64,000 nt of DNA from Prochlorococcaceae cyanobacterium jk18x1bzbins.87 (GTDB lineage: Bacteria; Cyanobacteriota; Cyanobacteriia; PCC-6307; Cyanobiaceae), in assembly GCA_022826535.1 (NCBI GenBank), contig JAJDUS010000129.1, forward strand, positions 1 to 64,000, written 5' to 3'. Each line of letters starts with the position of its first letter. Position 1 is the first letter of the stretch. The notes under the pieces were generated by a model. It had not been told where the DNA came from. It did not search any database and saw nothing but the letters and a program-made list of their open reading frames with translations. A program made the translations under genes and the position numbers. Of this stretch, positions 48,018 through 57,019 are shown piece after piece.

Positions 48018-48248
48018 TTAAGGCTGCTTGGCCGCCAAGAGACTTTCCACCAAGCGGTCCAGCGTCTCTCCCAAGACTCTGTTATCTGCCCGATGCTCTG
48101 CCCGTAACTCCTTCATATCGGCTCGGAGTTCGTCAATGCGTTTCTCTCGGTTTTTCACCGCATACCAGAGCACCCCCAGCCATCCCAGCACGCCCGCTTG
48201 CAGTCCTAGTGGCAACCACTCGCCAAGAACTGGCGGAAGGGGAGGCAT
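48018..48248 (-). CDS. Hypothetical small membrane protein with a coiled-coil tail
   Basis: A 76-aa protein: a short N-terminal hydrophobic segment (LQAGVLGWLGVLWYAVKN) followed by a charged helix (REKRIDELRADMKELRAEHR to LDRLVESLLAAKQP) with heptad-like spacing. This single-span plus coiled-coil design is seen in many phage or mobile-element accessory proteins, but I do not recognise the family. The ATG at 48248 is used; the frame opens 11 codons earlier. It lies inside the 783-base segment between the two copies of the phosphatase tail. Confidence 0.45.
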   Translation of the reverse strand: MPPLPPVLGEWLPLGLQAGVLGWLGVLWYAVKNREKRIDELRADMKELRAEHRADNRVLGETLDRLVESLLAAKQP

Positions 48249-48427
48249 GGACTGACCTATGGCGTAGGGACACCATAACATTCAACGTCGAAGGCCGGGG
48301 TCAAAAAACCGGCTACACCCCTTTGGGAGGGACAGAACGTATTCAACCCGAGTTCTGGATAAGGGGATCCGAGAGAAAGGGGGAAGCGCTCTCGTCTGAG
48401 CCCCTGAATGAGTGGTAAGCCTCTGTT

Positions 48428-48520
48428 GGAACCAAGCTGGCGGTCTGTCACAACGCACGCATCAGCCGCAACAAGGTGTTCCGAGGGCTGGCCCAATGGG
48501 GCCGACAAGTTGAAGTCGGG
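48428..48520 (+). pseudogene. Fragment of an IS982-type transposase
   Basis: Translation gives GTKLAVCHNARISRNKVF, continuing RGLAQWGRQ. This matches the D-S-T-x-L-x-V-C-H-N-x-R-I-x-R-x-K-V-F core of IS982/DUF772-like DDE transposases with the Asp already lost. Shifting frame by one base continues into DKLKSGMGLE, similar to the expected G-K-x-S-M-G-W. Nothing recognisable remains on either side, so this is a short, dead remnant. The rest of the interval 48282-48571 shows no gene. Confidence 0.6.
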
Positions 48521-48571
48521 CATGGGGTTGGAGCACACCCGACACCGATCTCCCATCAATGCCTTCGTCCA

Positions 48572-48670
48572 TGAAAGAGACCCGCACCGGCCCCGTCCTC
48601 ATGGTTGATACAGGGACCGTCTTCACAGGATGCCTGACAGGGATGTGCTTTACGGAAGTGGGGGAAGGGT
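48572..48670 (+). repeat. Second copy of the phosphatase 3' end
   Basis: Direct repeat of 47789-47887 with 97 of 99 bases identical. It has no upstream part of the gene and stops right at the 3' end of the YgjP-like gene (stop at 48676 on the other strand), so it forms the left boundary of the restriction-modification cassette. Confidence 0.95.
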
Positions 48671-48675
48671 GTTAC

Positions 48676-49392
48676 TCAGACATGTCCTAAAAGAGATGCA
48701 GCTTGTTGCTTCAGCCACTGTTTGTGCTCTTCATAGGCGCCATCATGGCGACCGACTAACCGCCAGAAGCCTTTGGAGTGGTTGGGGTGGACGAGATGGC
48801 ATAGCTCATGGATCACCACGTAGTTCGCGATGGCATGGGGCGCCTTGATGATGTTCCAGTTGAACACCAGATGCCCTTTTTTGTTGCAGGATCCCCAGCG
48901 TGATTTGAAATTGCGAACACTCATGCCCGTTGGCGTCACCCCGATCTGCTGGGCGTAGCGGTTGGTCTTTTCGCGCAGGTGTTCCAATGCCCTGGAGCAA
49001 TACCAGTTTTGCAGGTACTGCTGGATTCTTTGCTGCCGCTGCGCCCCTTTCTCCTTGGGGCGCACCGTTGCCCTGAGGTATCCCCCGACAAGGCGCACGC
49101 CCACCTGATGCCCCTCCTGCACTTTGAGGCGGTAGTTGCGCCCCAGATAGGGGAATGCCTCCCCACTGACCAGTTCCCTGGGGCGGTGGGGTGGGACCCG
49201 CTGCAATTCAGCCACCTTGGACCTGATCCAGGAGCGCTTTTGCCTGAGGATCGCTGCCACCCGCCCATCCTCCAGGTGTTCAGGTACCCGCACCTGAAGA
49301 TCACTACCGACGATGTGAAGGGCAGCGGTTCGTCTCATGGAGCGGACCACTTCCACCTGCAGACCCAGCACCTCTTCCGGGATGGCAGTCAT
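48676..49392 (-). CDS. YgjP/DUF45-type metallopeptidase-like protein
   Basis: A 238-aa protein with the zinc motif VIHELCHLVHPNHSKGFW (HELCH plus downstream His), the preceding KSRWGSCNKKGHLVFNW, and the C-terminal WLKQQA tail of the M48-like YgjP/WLM family. Such genes very often form the last cistron of type I restriction loci, as here. The ATG overlaps the hsdR stop in ATGA. Its function in the system is not established; E. coli YgjP has been described as a UTP pyrophosphatase-like protein, so proteolysis should not be assumed. Confidence 0.83.
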   Translation of the reverse strand: MTAIPEEVLGLQVEVVRSMRRTAALHIVGSDLQVRVPEHLEDGRVAAILRQKRSWIRSKVAELQRVPPHRPRELVSGEAFPYLGRNYRLKVQEGHQVGVRLVGGYLRATVRPKEKGAQRQQRIQQYLQNWYCSRALEHLREKTNRYAQQIGVTPTGMSVRNFKSRWGSCNKKGHLVFNWNIIKAPHAIANYVVIHELCHLVHPNHSKGFWRLVGRHDGAYEEHKQWLKQQAASLLGHV

Positions 49393-52361
49393 TGAAACCT
49401 GACCTTGGCGAGATCCATGAACCGCTCCGTGACGGCCTTCACCAAGGCTTTGTCGCCAAAGGGTTGGCCAAGGATGGATCGCTTGATCTGAAGCTCGATG
49501 CGGAGGACCTCATCCCACTTGTCGAAGAACCCGACGATCCGGGTTGCTTCCTGGAGATCGGCAACCAGTTTCTGGTTCAGATCCAGCACCCTCTGGTGGG
49601 TCTCCTCATCCATTGCATCATCACCTGTTGCCGTTGTGACCTCTGCCATCAAGACCCTGTAGAAAGCCCCTTCTTCTTCGCTGAGTCCCAGGTCAGCATC
49701 CTGCCGGGCCTTCTCTTGCTCCATCCCGTCACGGAATAGCAGCAGTTGCTGGAGCAGTTCCCCCCAGCGGTTCTCGTACTTCTGGATGATTTCCTCCAGT
49801 CGTTTGGAAAGGGTTTGGTAGTACTCAGGATCCTCATCCAGCTTGACCTTGATGTGCGCCCTGATGGCGTGTTCCACCTCAGACGCCTTGGCCCGGTCGT
49901 TGGTGTGGGCGGCAAGTACCTGCTCAAACTCCACGTCAAAGAGTTTGGTGGGCGGGATGCGGGGATCAACGCCGGTGGCACGCACATGGTCTTCAATGAG
50001 GGCGCGCACCTTTTTCCCACACCCGACGATGTCCAACTGCTCGTCCCGATAGCGGTTGCGGCACCCGATGACCACCTTGCCCAATGCCTTGAGATCAGCA
50101 AGGAACGGGGTGGCGGCGGGATCTGGGAGGACAATCTCCATCTGCCTGGCAAAAGTTCTGAAATCCGCCTCAAATTGCTGGCGTTTCAGTTCATCCGCCA
50201 GCCTGGTGATGCAAGCATCGGTGTCCTGGAGGTTTACGCCCCTCAGGTGCTGCTTGGCCCTGGTGTGGGCTGCCTGAAGTTTGGGGATTTCGTCCTTGAG
50301 ATCTTTGAGGGCGCCCTGGACATCGGTGGATGAGAAAACCTGCAACGCCTCTGCCAGGTAGTCGGTGAGGCCGAAGTAATCAACGATGTACCCGCTGAAC
50401 TTGTTTGCCCTGGTGCGGTTCACCCGGGCGATGGCTTGCAGCAGGCTGTGGTCCGTCAGTTTGCGGTCCAGGTACATGACCTGACAGACGGGGGCATCAA
50501 ATCCGGTCAGCAGCATGTCCTTGACGATCAAGATGGAGAGGGGGTGTTCCCCCATGGGCTTCTTGAAGTGTTCCACCGTCGCCTTATGGTCAGCAGGGTT
50601 GGCCCATCGCGCAAGGTGGGGCGGGTCGTTGTGCTTGCCCGAGATCACCACTGCCGAGGCAGGAGCATCGGGAATGGCATCCAGTTTCTGCTTGTAGGTG
50701 ACCGCTGCTGCCCTGCTGGCAGTGACCACCATGGCCTTGAACCCATTGGGGAGGATATGGGTTCGGTAGTGCTCCACCAGATCCTGAGCCACCCATGCAA
50801 TCCGTTGGGGCGCCTCCAGCACGGCCCGTTCTGTCCCGTATTTCCTCTTGATGGCCTCCTTCTCCTCTGGCGTCTTGTCCTGAAAGTAGCGATCAAAGAG
50901 GGCATCCAGGGAGTCCCCCGTCACTTTGGTGTGGGCCTCCCGTCCTTCATAGAGGATTTGGACTGTGGCGCCGTCAGCAACGGCCTGCTCAATGGTGTAG
51001 GTGTCGATATAGGCGCCGAACTCGCCGGTGGTCTTCCGGGATGTAATCAGGGGTGTGCCGGTGAACGCGATCTTGGGGGCATTGGGCAGGGCGGCATTGA
51101 TGGCGGCCCCCAAAGTGCCGTATTGGGTGCGGTGGGCCTCATCCGCCAGAACGATGATCCGCTCGGAAGCATTGAGACAGGCAAATCCCAGGTTGTCTCC
51201 TTCCTGGAGTTTCTGGATGGTGGCGGTCACCAGATCCGAGGCATCCCTGGCCAGCAATTCCTTGAGATGGCTGACCGACGAGGCATGAAGGACGCTTTCT
51301 CCTTGCGCCCGTCTGAACGTGGCCGTCAGTTGCTGATCCAGTTGGGTGCGGTCCGTGAGGAAGACAAGTTTGCAGTCCCGCAACGCAGGATCCCGCCTGA
51401 TCTTCCGGGTGAGGAACACCATGGTGAGGGACTTCCCTGATCCCTGGGTATGCCAGATGACGCCCCCCTTGCTCCTGCGATCCCCCGGCGCCTTGAGGCG
51501 GGCCACGGTCTTCTGAACCGCCCTGAACTGCTGATACCGGGCCACCTTCTTGACGGTGCGGCCGCCTTCGGTTTCAAAGACGGTGAAATTCCGGATCAGG
51601 TCCAGAAACGTCTTCGGGGCGAGCAACCCTTGAATCAAAACCTGCTGGCCAGTTGGGGCATCCCCCAACTCCTTCCGATCCAGTGGATAGGGATCTTTCC
51701 ATTCCAGGTAGTGCTCAACGGATGAGGAAATGGTGCCAAACCGTGCTCCATCCCGATGGGTGGAGATCATTACCTGGTTGTAGTGGAAGAGTTTTTCGCA
51801 GCCTTCCATGTCGCCTGGATTGCGCAGGTTGGCGTAGCGGCGCAGTTGGCTGATGCCCTCCGCCATGGGATTGGTGACGAAGGGAGACTTGCACTCCATC
51901 ACTGCCAACGGCAACCCATTCACAAAAAGGGTGATGTCGGGAATGATGGTCTGGGCCGGGCCTTGAACCTTGAGCTGGTCAACGCAAAGGAACTCGTTGT
52001 TCTCTGGGGTGTCAAAGTCAATGAGTTTGACCGTCTGCCCACGGCGACCACTGCCCAGATCCTGATCAACACTGAAGTATTGGGTGAGACGTTCCCAGAG
52101 CTGTTGATTTGCCTCCATTAACGTGGGGGTTTGGATCAAAGTGACTTCACGGACCACCTTGCGGAGGTTTTCCTCACTGATCCAGGGATTGATGCATTGG
52201 ATGGCCTGCTCCAGATTGGGGATCAGCACCACGTCTCTGAGGGTTGAGCGGTGGTTGCTCTGCTCTGGCACAAGCGTGGCGCCATCCAGATGAATCCATC
52301 CCAGGCCCTTGAGTTGCTCAAGGGCAGGCGCTTCTACAAATTGGCGCTCGTCGCTTGTCAT
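49389..52361 (-). CDS. hsdR: Type I restriction enzyme, R subunit
   Basis: A 990-aa motor/nuclease subunit. The N-terminal PD-ExK nuclease is seen in PDITLFVNGLPLAVMECKSP (D, then E-x-K as ECK). The SF2 translocase follows with Walker A (HTQGSGKSLTMVFLTRKI), DEAHRTQYG and later RecA-2 motifs (LLTGFDAPVCQVMYLDR and ARVNRT). A helical C-terminal region binds the methylase core. Three bases separate it from hsdS. Together with HsdS and HsdM it forms the complete R2M2S enzyme. Confidence 0.95.
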   Translation of the reverse strand: MTSDERQFVEAPALEQLKGLGWIHLDGATLVPEQSNHRSTLRDVVLIPNLEQAIQCINPWISEENLRKVVREVTLIQTPTLMEANQQLWERLTQYFSVDQDLGSGRRGQTVKLIDFDTPENNEFLCVDQLKVQGPAQTIIPDITLFVNGLPLAVMECKSPFVTNPMAEGISQLRRYANLRNPGDMEGCEKLFHYNQVMISTHRDGARFGTISSSVEHYLEWKDPYPLDRKELGDAPTGQQVLIQGLLAPKTFLDLIRNFTVFETEGGRTVKKVARYQQFRAVQKTVARLKAPGDRRSKGGVIWHTQGSGKSLTMVFLTRKIRRDPALRDCKLVFLTDRTQLDQQLTATFRRAQGESVLHASSVSHLKELLARDASDLVTATIQKLQEGDNLGFACLNASERIIVLADEAHRTQYGTLGAAINAALPNAPKIAFTGTPLITSRKTTGEFGAYIDTYTIEQAVADGATVQILYEGREAHTKVTGDSLDALFDRYFQDKTPEEKEAIKRKYGTERAVLEAPQRIAWVAQDLVEHYRTHILPNGFKAMVVTASRAAAVTYKQKLDAIPDAPASAVVISGKHNDPPHLARWANPADHKATVEHFKKPMGEHPLSILIVKDMLLTGFDAPVCQVMYLDRKLTDHSLLQAIARVNRTRANKFSGYIVDYFGLTDYLAEALQVFSSTDVQGALKDLKDEIPKLQAAHTRAKQHLRGVNLQDTDACITRLADELKRQQFEADFRTFARQMEIVLPDPAATPFLADLKALGKVVIGCRNRYRDEQLDIVGCGKKVRALIEDHVRATGVDPRIPPTKLFDVEFEQVLAAHTNDRAKASEVEHAIRAHIKVKLDEDPEYYQTLSKRLEEIIQKYENRWGELLQQLLLFRDGMEQEKARQDADLGLSEEEGAFYRVLMAEVTTATGDDAMDEETHQRVLDLNQKLVADLQEATRIVGFFDKWDEVLRIELQIKRSILGQPFGDKALVKAVTERFMDLAKVRFQ

Positions 52362-52364
52362 GGT

Positions 52365-53510
52365 TTAGATGGCGACCCGCTTGCGGCCGGAGAGGAGGTC
52401 AGATGAAAGTCCAGATCTGAGAATTTTAAGGGACTCTATTTCAGAGACCTCTGCATCAATTGCCCTTGCGACGCTTTCGGAAAGTGTAGATATTTTTCTT
52501 TGTGTCTCTATTGCTACAAATGGTACCTTGTAATTCTGTAATTGTATTGTGTCTATACTCTCAACTGTTGTACCACTTTTCATGCATGATGAAAGAATAT
52601 CAGAGGATCGCCCCTTGAGAAAGTAAAGCAGAAAACTCGGATCCCATTCACTGTTTGGAGTCAATGCCTTGAGATCTTGATTGATGGCAACATCTTTTGT
52701 TGTGATTGAGATAGGTAGTGTGTGGCGTAAGATGCCACTTCTCGTAACGAAGAGAATTGAATTGGCTGGAATTAGTGAGGTTGGTGAATTTTGAAGCGCT
52801 GACTCGCTTATTTGGTCTTGAGAACTGACAATCTTGTCGCTTTTCATATCTTTTGGTGAGATCCATGGAATTGTTCCATTCCAAAATTCGGACCTCATCT
52901 TAGATGGTGTTCCTCCTCCTTTCCATTTTCCAATTAGTCTTAATGGCACTGTTTCTACAGATAATTGTTGTCTGATTGCATCTTCTATAAGAAATCTTAG
53001 TGTCATCTGCTTTTTTTCAATCCTTCGCGTCTTGACCGCAAGCAGATTATCAGTCCCCGAAAGTATCTCGGCGATCTTTTTTTGCTCGGGGAGCGGGGGA
53101 AGTGGGATTTTTAAGTCCTCAAGAAATTCTCTGGATAAGTGGGGAACACCAGTCCCTTCAGCAGAATTCCTCAAATCTTTTTGCTTACTGGAGATAAAGT
53201 GATAAAGATATTTGGCATCTACATCTTCGTCTGCGCTGCTTAAAGATGCGAGTGTTGAGCCTAAATACCCCTGATGACCAGTGCTTGAGAGGCCGCACCT
53301 TTCACCGTCCCAAACTAGTAGGATGTCTTCTTCATTTACATATTTACATGATTGATCGTCAGTGAAAAATCTATATTGTCTATTAAAGGATTCAATGAGA
53401 AGATAAGGTTTATCCTTCTCACTCTGCTGATGATCTCTTATTATCGCTGGTTTTTTACCCTTGGCGATACAAATCAATTCTCTAAGAGGTACTCGCTTTA
53501 TTTCACTCAT
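52365..53510 (-). CDS. hsdS: Type I restriction enzyme, S (specificity) subunit
   Basis: A 381-aa subunit with two target-recognition domains, each followed by a conserved helix: [20 protein letters not shown] with [14 protein letters not shown] in the middle, and [20 protein letters not shown] near the end. The TRDs are more AT-rich than the neighbouring genes, as is usual for these exchangeable segments. The bipartite target sequence cannot be predicted from sequence alone. It overlaps hsdM by eight bases. Confidence 0.93.
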   Translation of the reverse strand: MSEIKRVPLRELICIAKGKKPAIIRDHQQSEKDKPYLLIESFNRQYRFFTDDQSCKYVNEEDILLVWDGERCGLSSTGHQGYLGSTLASLSSADEDVDAKYLYHFISSKQKDLRNSAEGTGVPHLSREFLEDLKIPLPPLPEQKKIAEILSGTDNLLAVKTRRIEKKQMTLRFLIEDAIRQQLSVETVPLRLIGKWKGGGTPSKMRSEFWNGTIPWISPKDMKSDKIVSSQDQISESALQNSPTSLIPANSILFVTRSGILRHTLPISITTKDVAINQDLKALTPNSEWDPSFLLYFLKGRSSDILSSCMKSGTTVESIDTIQLQNYKVPFVAIETQRKISTLSESVARAIDAEVSEIESLKILRSGLSSDLLSGRKRVAI

Positions 53511-55494
53511 ACCCCAACTCCCTCAAAAACCCGTGCATCACGGCTTCCGCCTCTTTGGCCTCAGCATCAATCCGAGCCAATGAAACCCCGTATTTGTCCC
53601 ACCACCGTTCCACTTGCTGAATCACGGCGTCAGATGCATTCCCCAGGTGTTGGCGAATCTGGGATTTTTCTTTGATGTGGTCCCTGAATTTGAGATATTC
53701 GGCATCTTTGGGAGCCAGCACAGCACCCACGTCAAAGCCATCAAGAATCTCCTGGATGTAGTCATCCTCAATTTCTGTGATGGGCACCCCGCTGTGGAGA
53801 ATGCCCCGTACGTCAAAGGGTTCTGGCGGGGGCGAGGTGTCGGCATAGCGACGGATGCTGAGATTGTGGTCATTTTCTCGAATCTCCTCCAAGGGCACCA
53901 CCTGTGAGAACCGCTTGATTGCATTATTGGCATTAAAGCACCCAATGACTTTCTCAACGTCTTGACCCCTCAGAGTATTCCGCTTCTTCCCGCGACCTTT
54001 CTGGTAGCCCAATTCAGCGTTGATAAAGAGCACCTTGCCCCGCCGCTGCGAGGCCTTGGTCTTGTTAATGATTAGCAATACTGCGGCAATGTCGGTTCCA
54101 TAGAACAACTTAGGTGGCAAACCGATCACCGCTTCAATCAAATCGTCCTCAAGGATGCCTTTGCGGATTTCCCCCTCTGCGTCACCACGGAAGAGCACCC
54201 CATGGGGCACCACAACACCCATGACGCCCTTCTGGTTCATGGAGGCGATCATATGTTGAACAAATGCCATCTCTCCATAGTTTTGGGGCGGGATGCCAAA
54301 GCGATACCGTCCAAAGCCATCGTGCTTGGCAAGGTCATGGCCCCAGTTTTCCGGGGAGAAGGGGGGATTGGCGATTACCCGATCAAATCGCATCAATTCT
54401 CCCCCCTTCTGATGTTGCGGTTCCCCCAGGGTGTCGCCTTTTTTGATGTCTGCACTGAGCACCCCGTGGAGGAACATGTTGAGTTTGCAGATTGCCCAGG
54501 TGCCCAGGTTCCTTTCCTGGCCGAACAACTGCAAATTGGCCGGGTCCTCCCCATGGGTTGCCAGGTGGTTCCTGGTTTGGATCAGCATTCCCCCGGAGCC
54601 GCAGGTGGGGTCATACACCGTCATCCCGGCATGGGGTTTCAACAGGGCCACCAGAAGTTTCACCACTTCGCTGGGAGTGTAAAACTCACCCCCTTTCTTC
54701 CCCGCCGAGTCGGCAAACATCTTGATGAGATACTCGTAGGCGGCCCCCAAAAGATCAGGACGTTCAAAGTCTTCATTGTGCAGCCGGAAGGTGGAGTAGT
54801 GGGAGAGCAGGTCCCTGAGTTTGCGGTCATCGAGTTTGTTCTTGATGTTGAAGTCAATGGAGACCAGCACCCCCTCCAAGGTGGGGTTGTGCTCCTCAAT
54901 GGCTTCGGTGGCCTTGTTCAGTTCTGCGCCGATGTCGTGCTTGAGGCCCTTGAGGTTGCCCCACCGCGCCCGCTCCGGAACGTAGAACGTCCTGTGGTAC
55001 TCGTCTTCATCGTTTGCCAGGTTCTCTGCTTCGGAGCGGGTTTTACCACTGTCCTGGTAGTGCTTGACCACCCCTTCCCTCGCCTCCTCAAAGGCATCGG
55101 AAAGGCGTTTCAGGAACAGCATTCCGAAGATGTAGTCCTTGAATTCCGAAGCATCCATGCTCCCCCGCAGGATGTCCGCGCTTTTCCAGAGGAACGACTC
55201 CAGTTGGGAGAGGGTCAATTTCTGCCCAATCCGGAAGGCGGGTTCTGGAGTCGCAGCGACAATCCTACGCTGCCCCACTGAAGGCCTGCGCCCATTCCTG
55301 GCAGGAGCAGCGGGCGCCTCGTAGCGGCTGCCCCCCTCAGTGCCCTCCGCCAGGGCGATGGAACCACCACGCCCCCTGCCCTTCTTCACGGTGCCATGCC
55401 GCAGCACCATGTCCCTGATGTATTCGTATTCCGCTTCGCTGATCTGCCGCTCTGCTGCCCTGCTGAGGGCCTCCCGTGCTGAGCGGTTCCCCAT
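53503..55494 (-). CDS. hsdM: Type I restriction enzyme, M (methyltransferase) subunit
   Basis: An N6-adenine methyltransferase of the gamma class. It has an N-terminal extension ending in [15 protein letters not shown], the HsdM helical domain ([20 protein letters not shown]), the SAM site [15 protein letters not shown] and the catalytic NPPF ([15 protein letters not shown]). The first ATG ([10 protein letters not shown]) is used, but the frame stays open 36 codons further and encodes [17 protein letters not shown], which matches the beginning of this N-terminal domain in other HsdM proteins. No ATG, GTG or TTG occurs in that stretch, so the true start may be non-standard or lost. Confidence 0.93.
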   Translation of the reverse strand: MGNRSAREALSRAAERQISEAEYEYIRDMVLRHGTVKKGRGRGGSIALAEGTEGGSRYEAPAAPARNGRRPSVGQRRIVAATPEPAFRIGQKLTLSQLESFLWKSADILRGSMDASEFKDYIFGMLFLKRLSDAFEEAREGVVKHYQDSGKTRSEAENLANDEDEYHRTFYVPERARWGNLKGLKHDIGAELNKATEAIEEHNPTLEGVLVSIDFNIKNKLDDRKLRDLLSHYSTFRLHNEDFERPDLLGAAYEYLIKMFADSAGKKGGEFYTPSEVVKLLVALLKPHAGMTVYDPTCGSGGMLIQTRNHLATHGEDPANLQLFGQERNLGTWAICKLNMFLHGVLSADIKKGDTLGEPQHQKGGELMRFDRVIANPPFSPENWGHDLAKHDGFGRYRFGIPPQNYGEMAFVQHMIASMNQKGVMGVVVPHGVLFRGDAEGEIRKGILEDDLIEAVIGLPPKLFYGTDIAAVLLIINKTKASQRRGKVLFINAELGYQKGRGKKRNTLRGQDVEKVIGCFNANNAIKRFSQVVPLEEIRENDHNLSIRRYADTSPPPEPFDVRGILHSGVPITEIEDDYIQEILDGFDVGAVLAPKDAEYLKFRDHIKEKSQIRQHLGNASDAVIQQVERWWDKYGVSLARIDAEAKEAEAVMHGFLRELGYE

Positions 55495-55717
55495 GGTGCT
55501 GCGGTCGGGTGGCAGGACATCAATCAGCAGGTCCCCCAGTTCTGTGGCGTTCGTTGTGGCTGCTGAGTCGATGATGGGGACCGGGTGCCAATCTTGGCCT
55601 CTACTTTACCAGCCCCAGCGTGATCGTCCACCCTGCATAGATGACTGACATGGCAAAGTGCCATGCACTTCTTCATTATTCCCACTTCCATCTCCCCAGC
55701 CTGATGCCCCCAGAACC

Positions 55718-55843
55718 CGGCTTGAGCCGCCATTGAAGAGGCGGCGGCACCCCACCGATCTGGCCGGGGCGTTGGCGTTGGCATTTGGGCTTGCCCCTGG
55801 TGGCGGTGAGGGCATCCGCCGGCAAAACCACGACGGGAGACTG
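55718..55843 (+). pseudogene. Decayed duplicate of part of murF
   Basis: Aligns with murF 57215-57393 in the same orientation: gccgccattg, then gcggcggcaccccacc, an internal deletion of about 50-60 bases, then gatctggcc and tgggcttgcccctggtgg, ending in ggcaaaaccacgac. The peptide GLPLVAVRASAGKTTTGDW corresponds to [19 protein letters not shown] around the MurF P-loop, with the glycine of the loop changed. Too short and damaged to function. It lies on the right side of the restriction-modification cassette. Confidence 0.8.
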
Positions 55844-56025
55844 GGAACCAGCCTGCTGTGATGACGGACCCAAAAGGGCTGGAGCACCCGGACCGCAGTT
55901 GTGCATTGGTGTAACGGTTCCATCAGCGACCTGGATCCGTGACCTAGACCTATGGCGGGTACCTTGCGAGAAGCGCCGGACTACCACCTCACCCCCGCTT
56001 CGTCCCAAGCTCCCGGACCCAGGCC

Positions 56026-56054
56026 TTGACTTCTCTGGGTCAATCGGGTACAAT
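56026..56054 (+). promoter_or_regulatory. Strong sigma70-type promoter of the DUF3800 gene
   Basis: TTGACT at 56026-56031 and TACAAT at 56049-56054 are separated by exactly 17 bases, giving a near-consensus promoter that points at the DUF3800 gene about 90 bases downstream. Confidence 0.65.
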
Positions 56055-56068
56055 AATTATGAGACGCA

Positions 56069-56120
56069 GGCCTTTCAGGGCTTGCCCTCTTTCCGAGGCC
56101 CGCGTTCTGGCGCGGGCTTT
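56069..56120 (+). ncRNA. Structured leader of the DUF3800 gene with an attenuator-like hairpin
   Basis: A GGCCT/AGGCC stem (56069-56073 with 56096-56100) encloses AGGG-CTTG-CCCT. It overlaps a second stem, GCCCGCG (56098-56104) with CGCGGGC (56111-56117), followed by TTT. The two stems share three bases and so may be alternatives. Conserved RNA motifs upstream of DUF3800 genes have been described as the DUF3800 RNA motifs; whether this leader belongs to one of those classes cannot be decided by eye. Confidence 0.5.
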
Positions 56121-56142
56121 CGTGTTCTCTGCAGGCCCACCT

Positions 56143-56929
56143 GTGACCTACTTCGCCTACCTGGACGAATTTGGCCACATTGGTCCCTACATCAGCCGGC
56201 AAGACAGCAAACACAATGACAGTCCGGTGTTTGGCCTGGCGGGTTTCATCTTGCCCTCCGAACGGGTACGCGGGTTTGGTACCTGGTTCTTTCAACGTAA
56301 ATGTGAGCTTCTCTCATACGAGATTAAAAGCTCTAAGAAGCATCCGGCCCAGTGGGAAAAGAAGGGGTCCAGCCTTTACACAGTCGGGAATGTCCGCAAG
56401 TACCCAGAACTCAGGCACTTCACAGATCGCCTGCTCAACAAAATCAGAGATCTCGGCGGCTTGGTCTTCTATGTTGGAATTCGAAAGACCAAGCCGCCAG
56501 ATGCCCATAACCCAAATAACCTCCAGCAAGCGATCCTTCGCGAAGCAATGAAGCGGATTGACCAATTCTGCAAAGATGATTGCCTGCCATCCGACAATTT
56601 CGTTCTGATTCTCGATGACCATGATCAACGCCCAGAACTGATCACCAGGGCCTCGCAAAACATGTATGGGGGTGAGGAACCAAAGGCTCGTCTTATCGAG
56701 CCGCCGTTCCATCTGGAAAGCCACCGCTATCAAGACACTGCAAGCAGCGGATTGGATTGCCGGATTGGTAGGGCGCCTGGGGGCTTATTGGGCTGATCCG
56801 ACGACTTACTCCGACAACCAGGTGTTCCATCAGTACTTCGAGAATCGCCTCAAGCAGGTCAGCATCCGCAGTAGCGTGCGGATGCAGGATGCTGCCAGGG
56901 GTGCCGAAAAATTCCTTCCCCTCACCTGA
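56143..56929 (+). pseudogene. DUF3800 family protein gene, apparently frameshifted near the 3' end
   Basis: From the GTG at 56143 the protein begins VTYFAYLDEFGHIGPYI, the DUF3800 opening (YLDE-G), continues VFGLAGFILPSERVRGFGTW and reaches FVLILDDHDQRPELI (acidic motif), IEPPFHLESHRY. At about 56735 the conserved ending moves to another frame: KTLQAADWIAGLVGRLGAYW, the usual LQ-x-AD-x-x-AG helix, stopping at 56929. In the first frame the gene would end at 56796 with an unlike tail. DUF3800 proteins have an RNase H-like acidic core and are common in mobile and defence regions; their role is unknown. A sequencing error is the alternative to a real frameshift. Confidence 0.75.
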
Positions 56930-56930
56930 A

Positions 56931-56954
56931 AACGCTTGGCAGAACGCTTGGCAG
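56931..56954 (+). repeat. Tandem 12-bp duplication
   Basis: AACGCTTGGCAG occurs twice in direct succession just after the end of the DUF3800 gene. A small slippage duplication in non-coding sequence. Confidence 0.85.
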
Positions 56955-57019
56955 TAGGCAACGTAGCGCCTGGCCACCCGTGCCCCGGCTCGTTACCGTG
57001 GGGAAGGTATTGATGGATC

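Noticed and set aside
54202-55281. A 359-codon plus-strand frame opposite hsdM
   Set aside because: Antisense to the conserved methyltransferase domain; sequence is not protein-like and there is no promoter.
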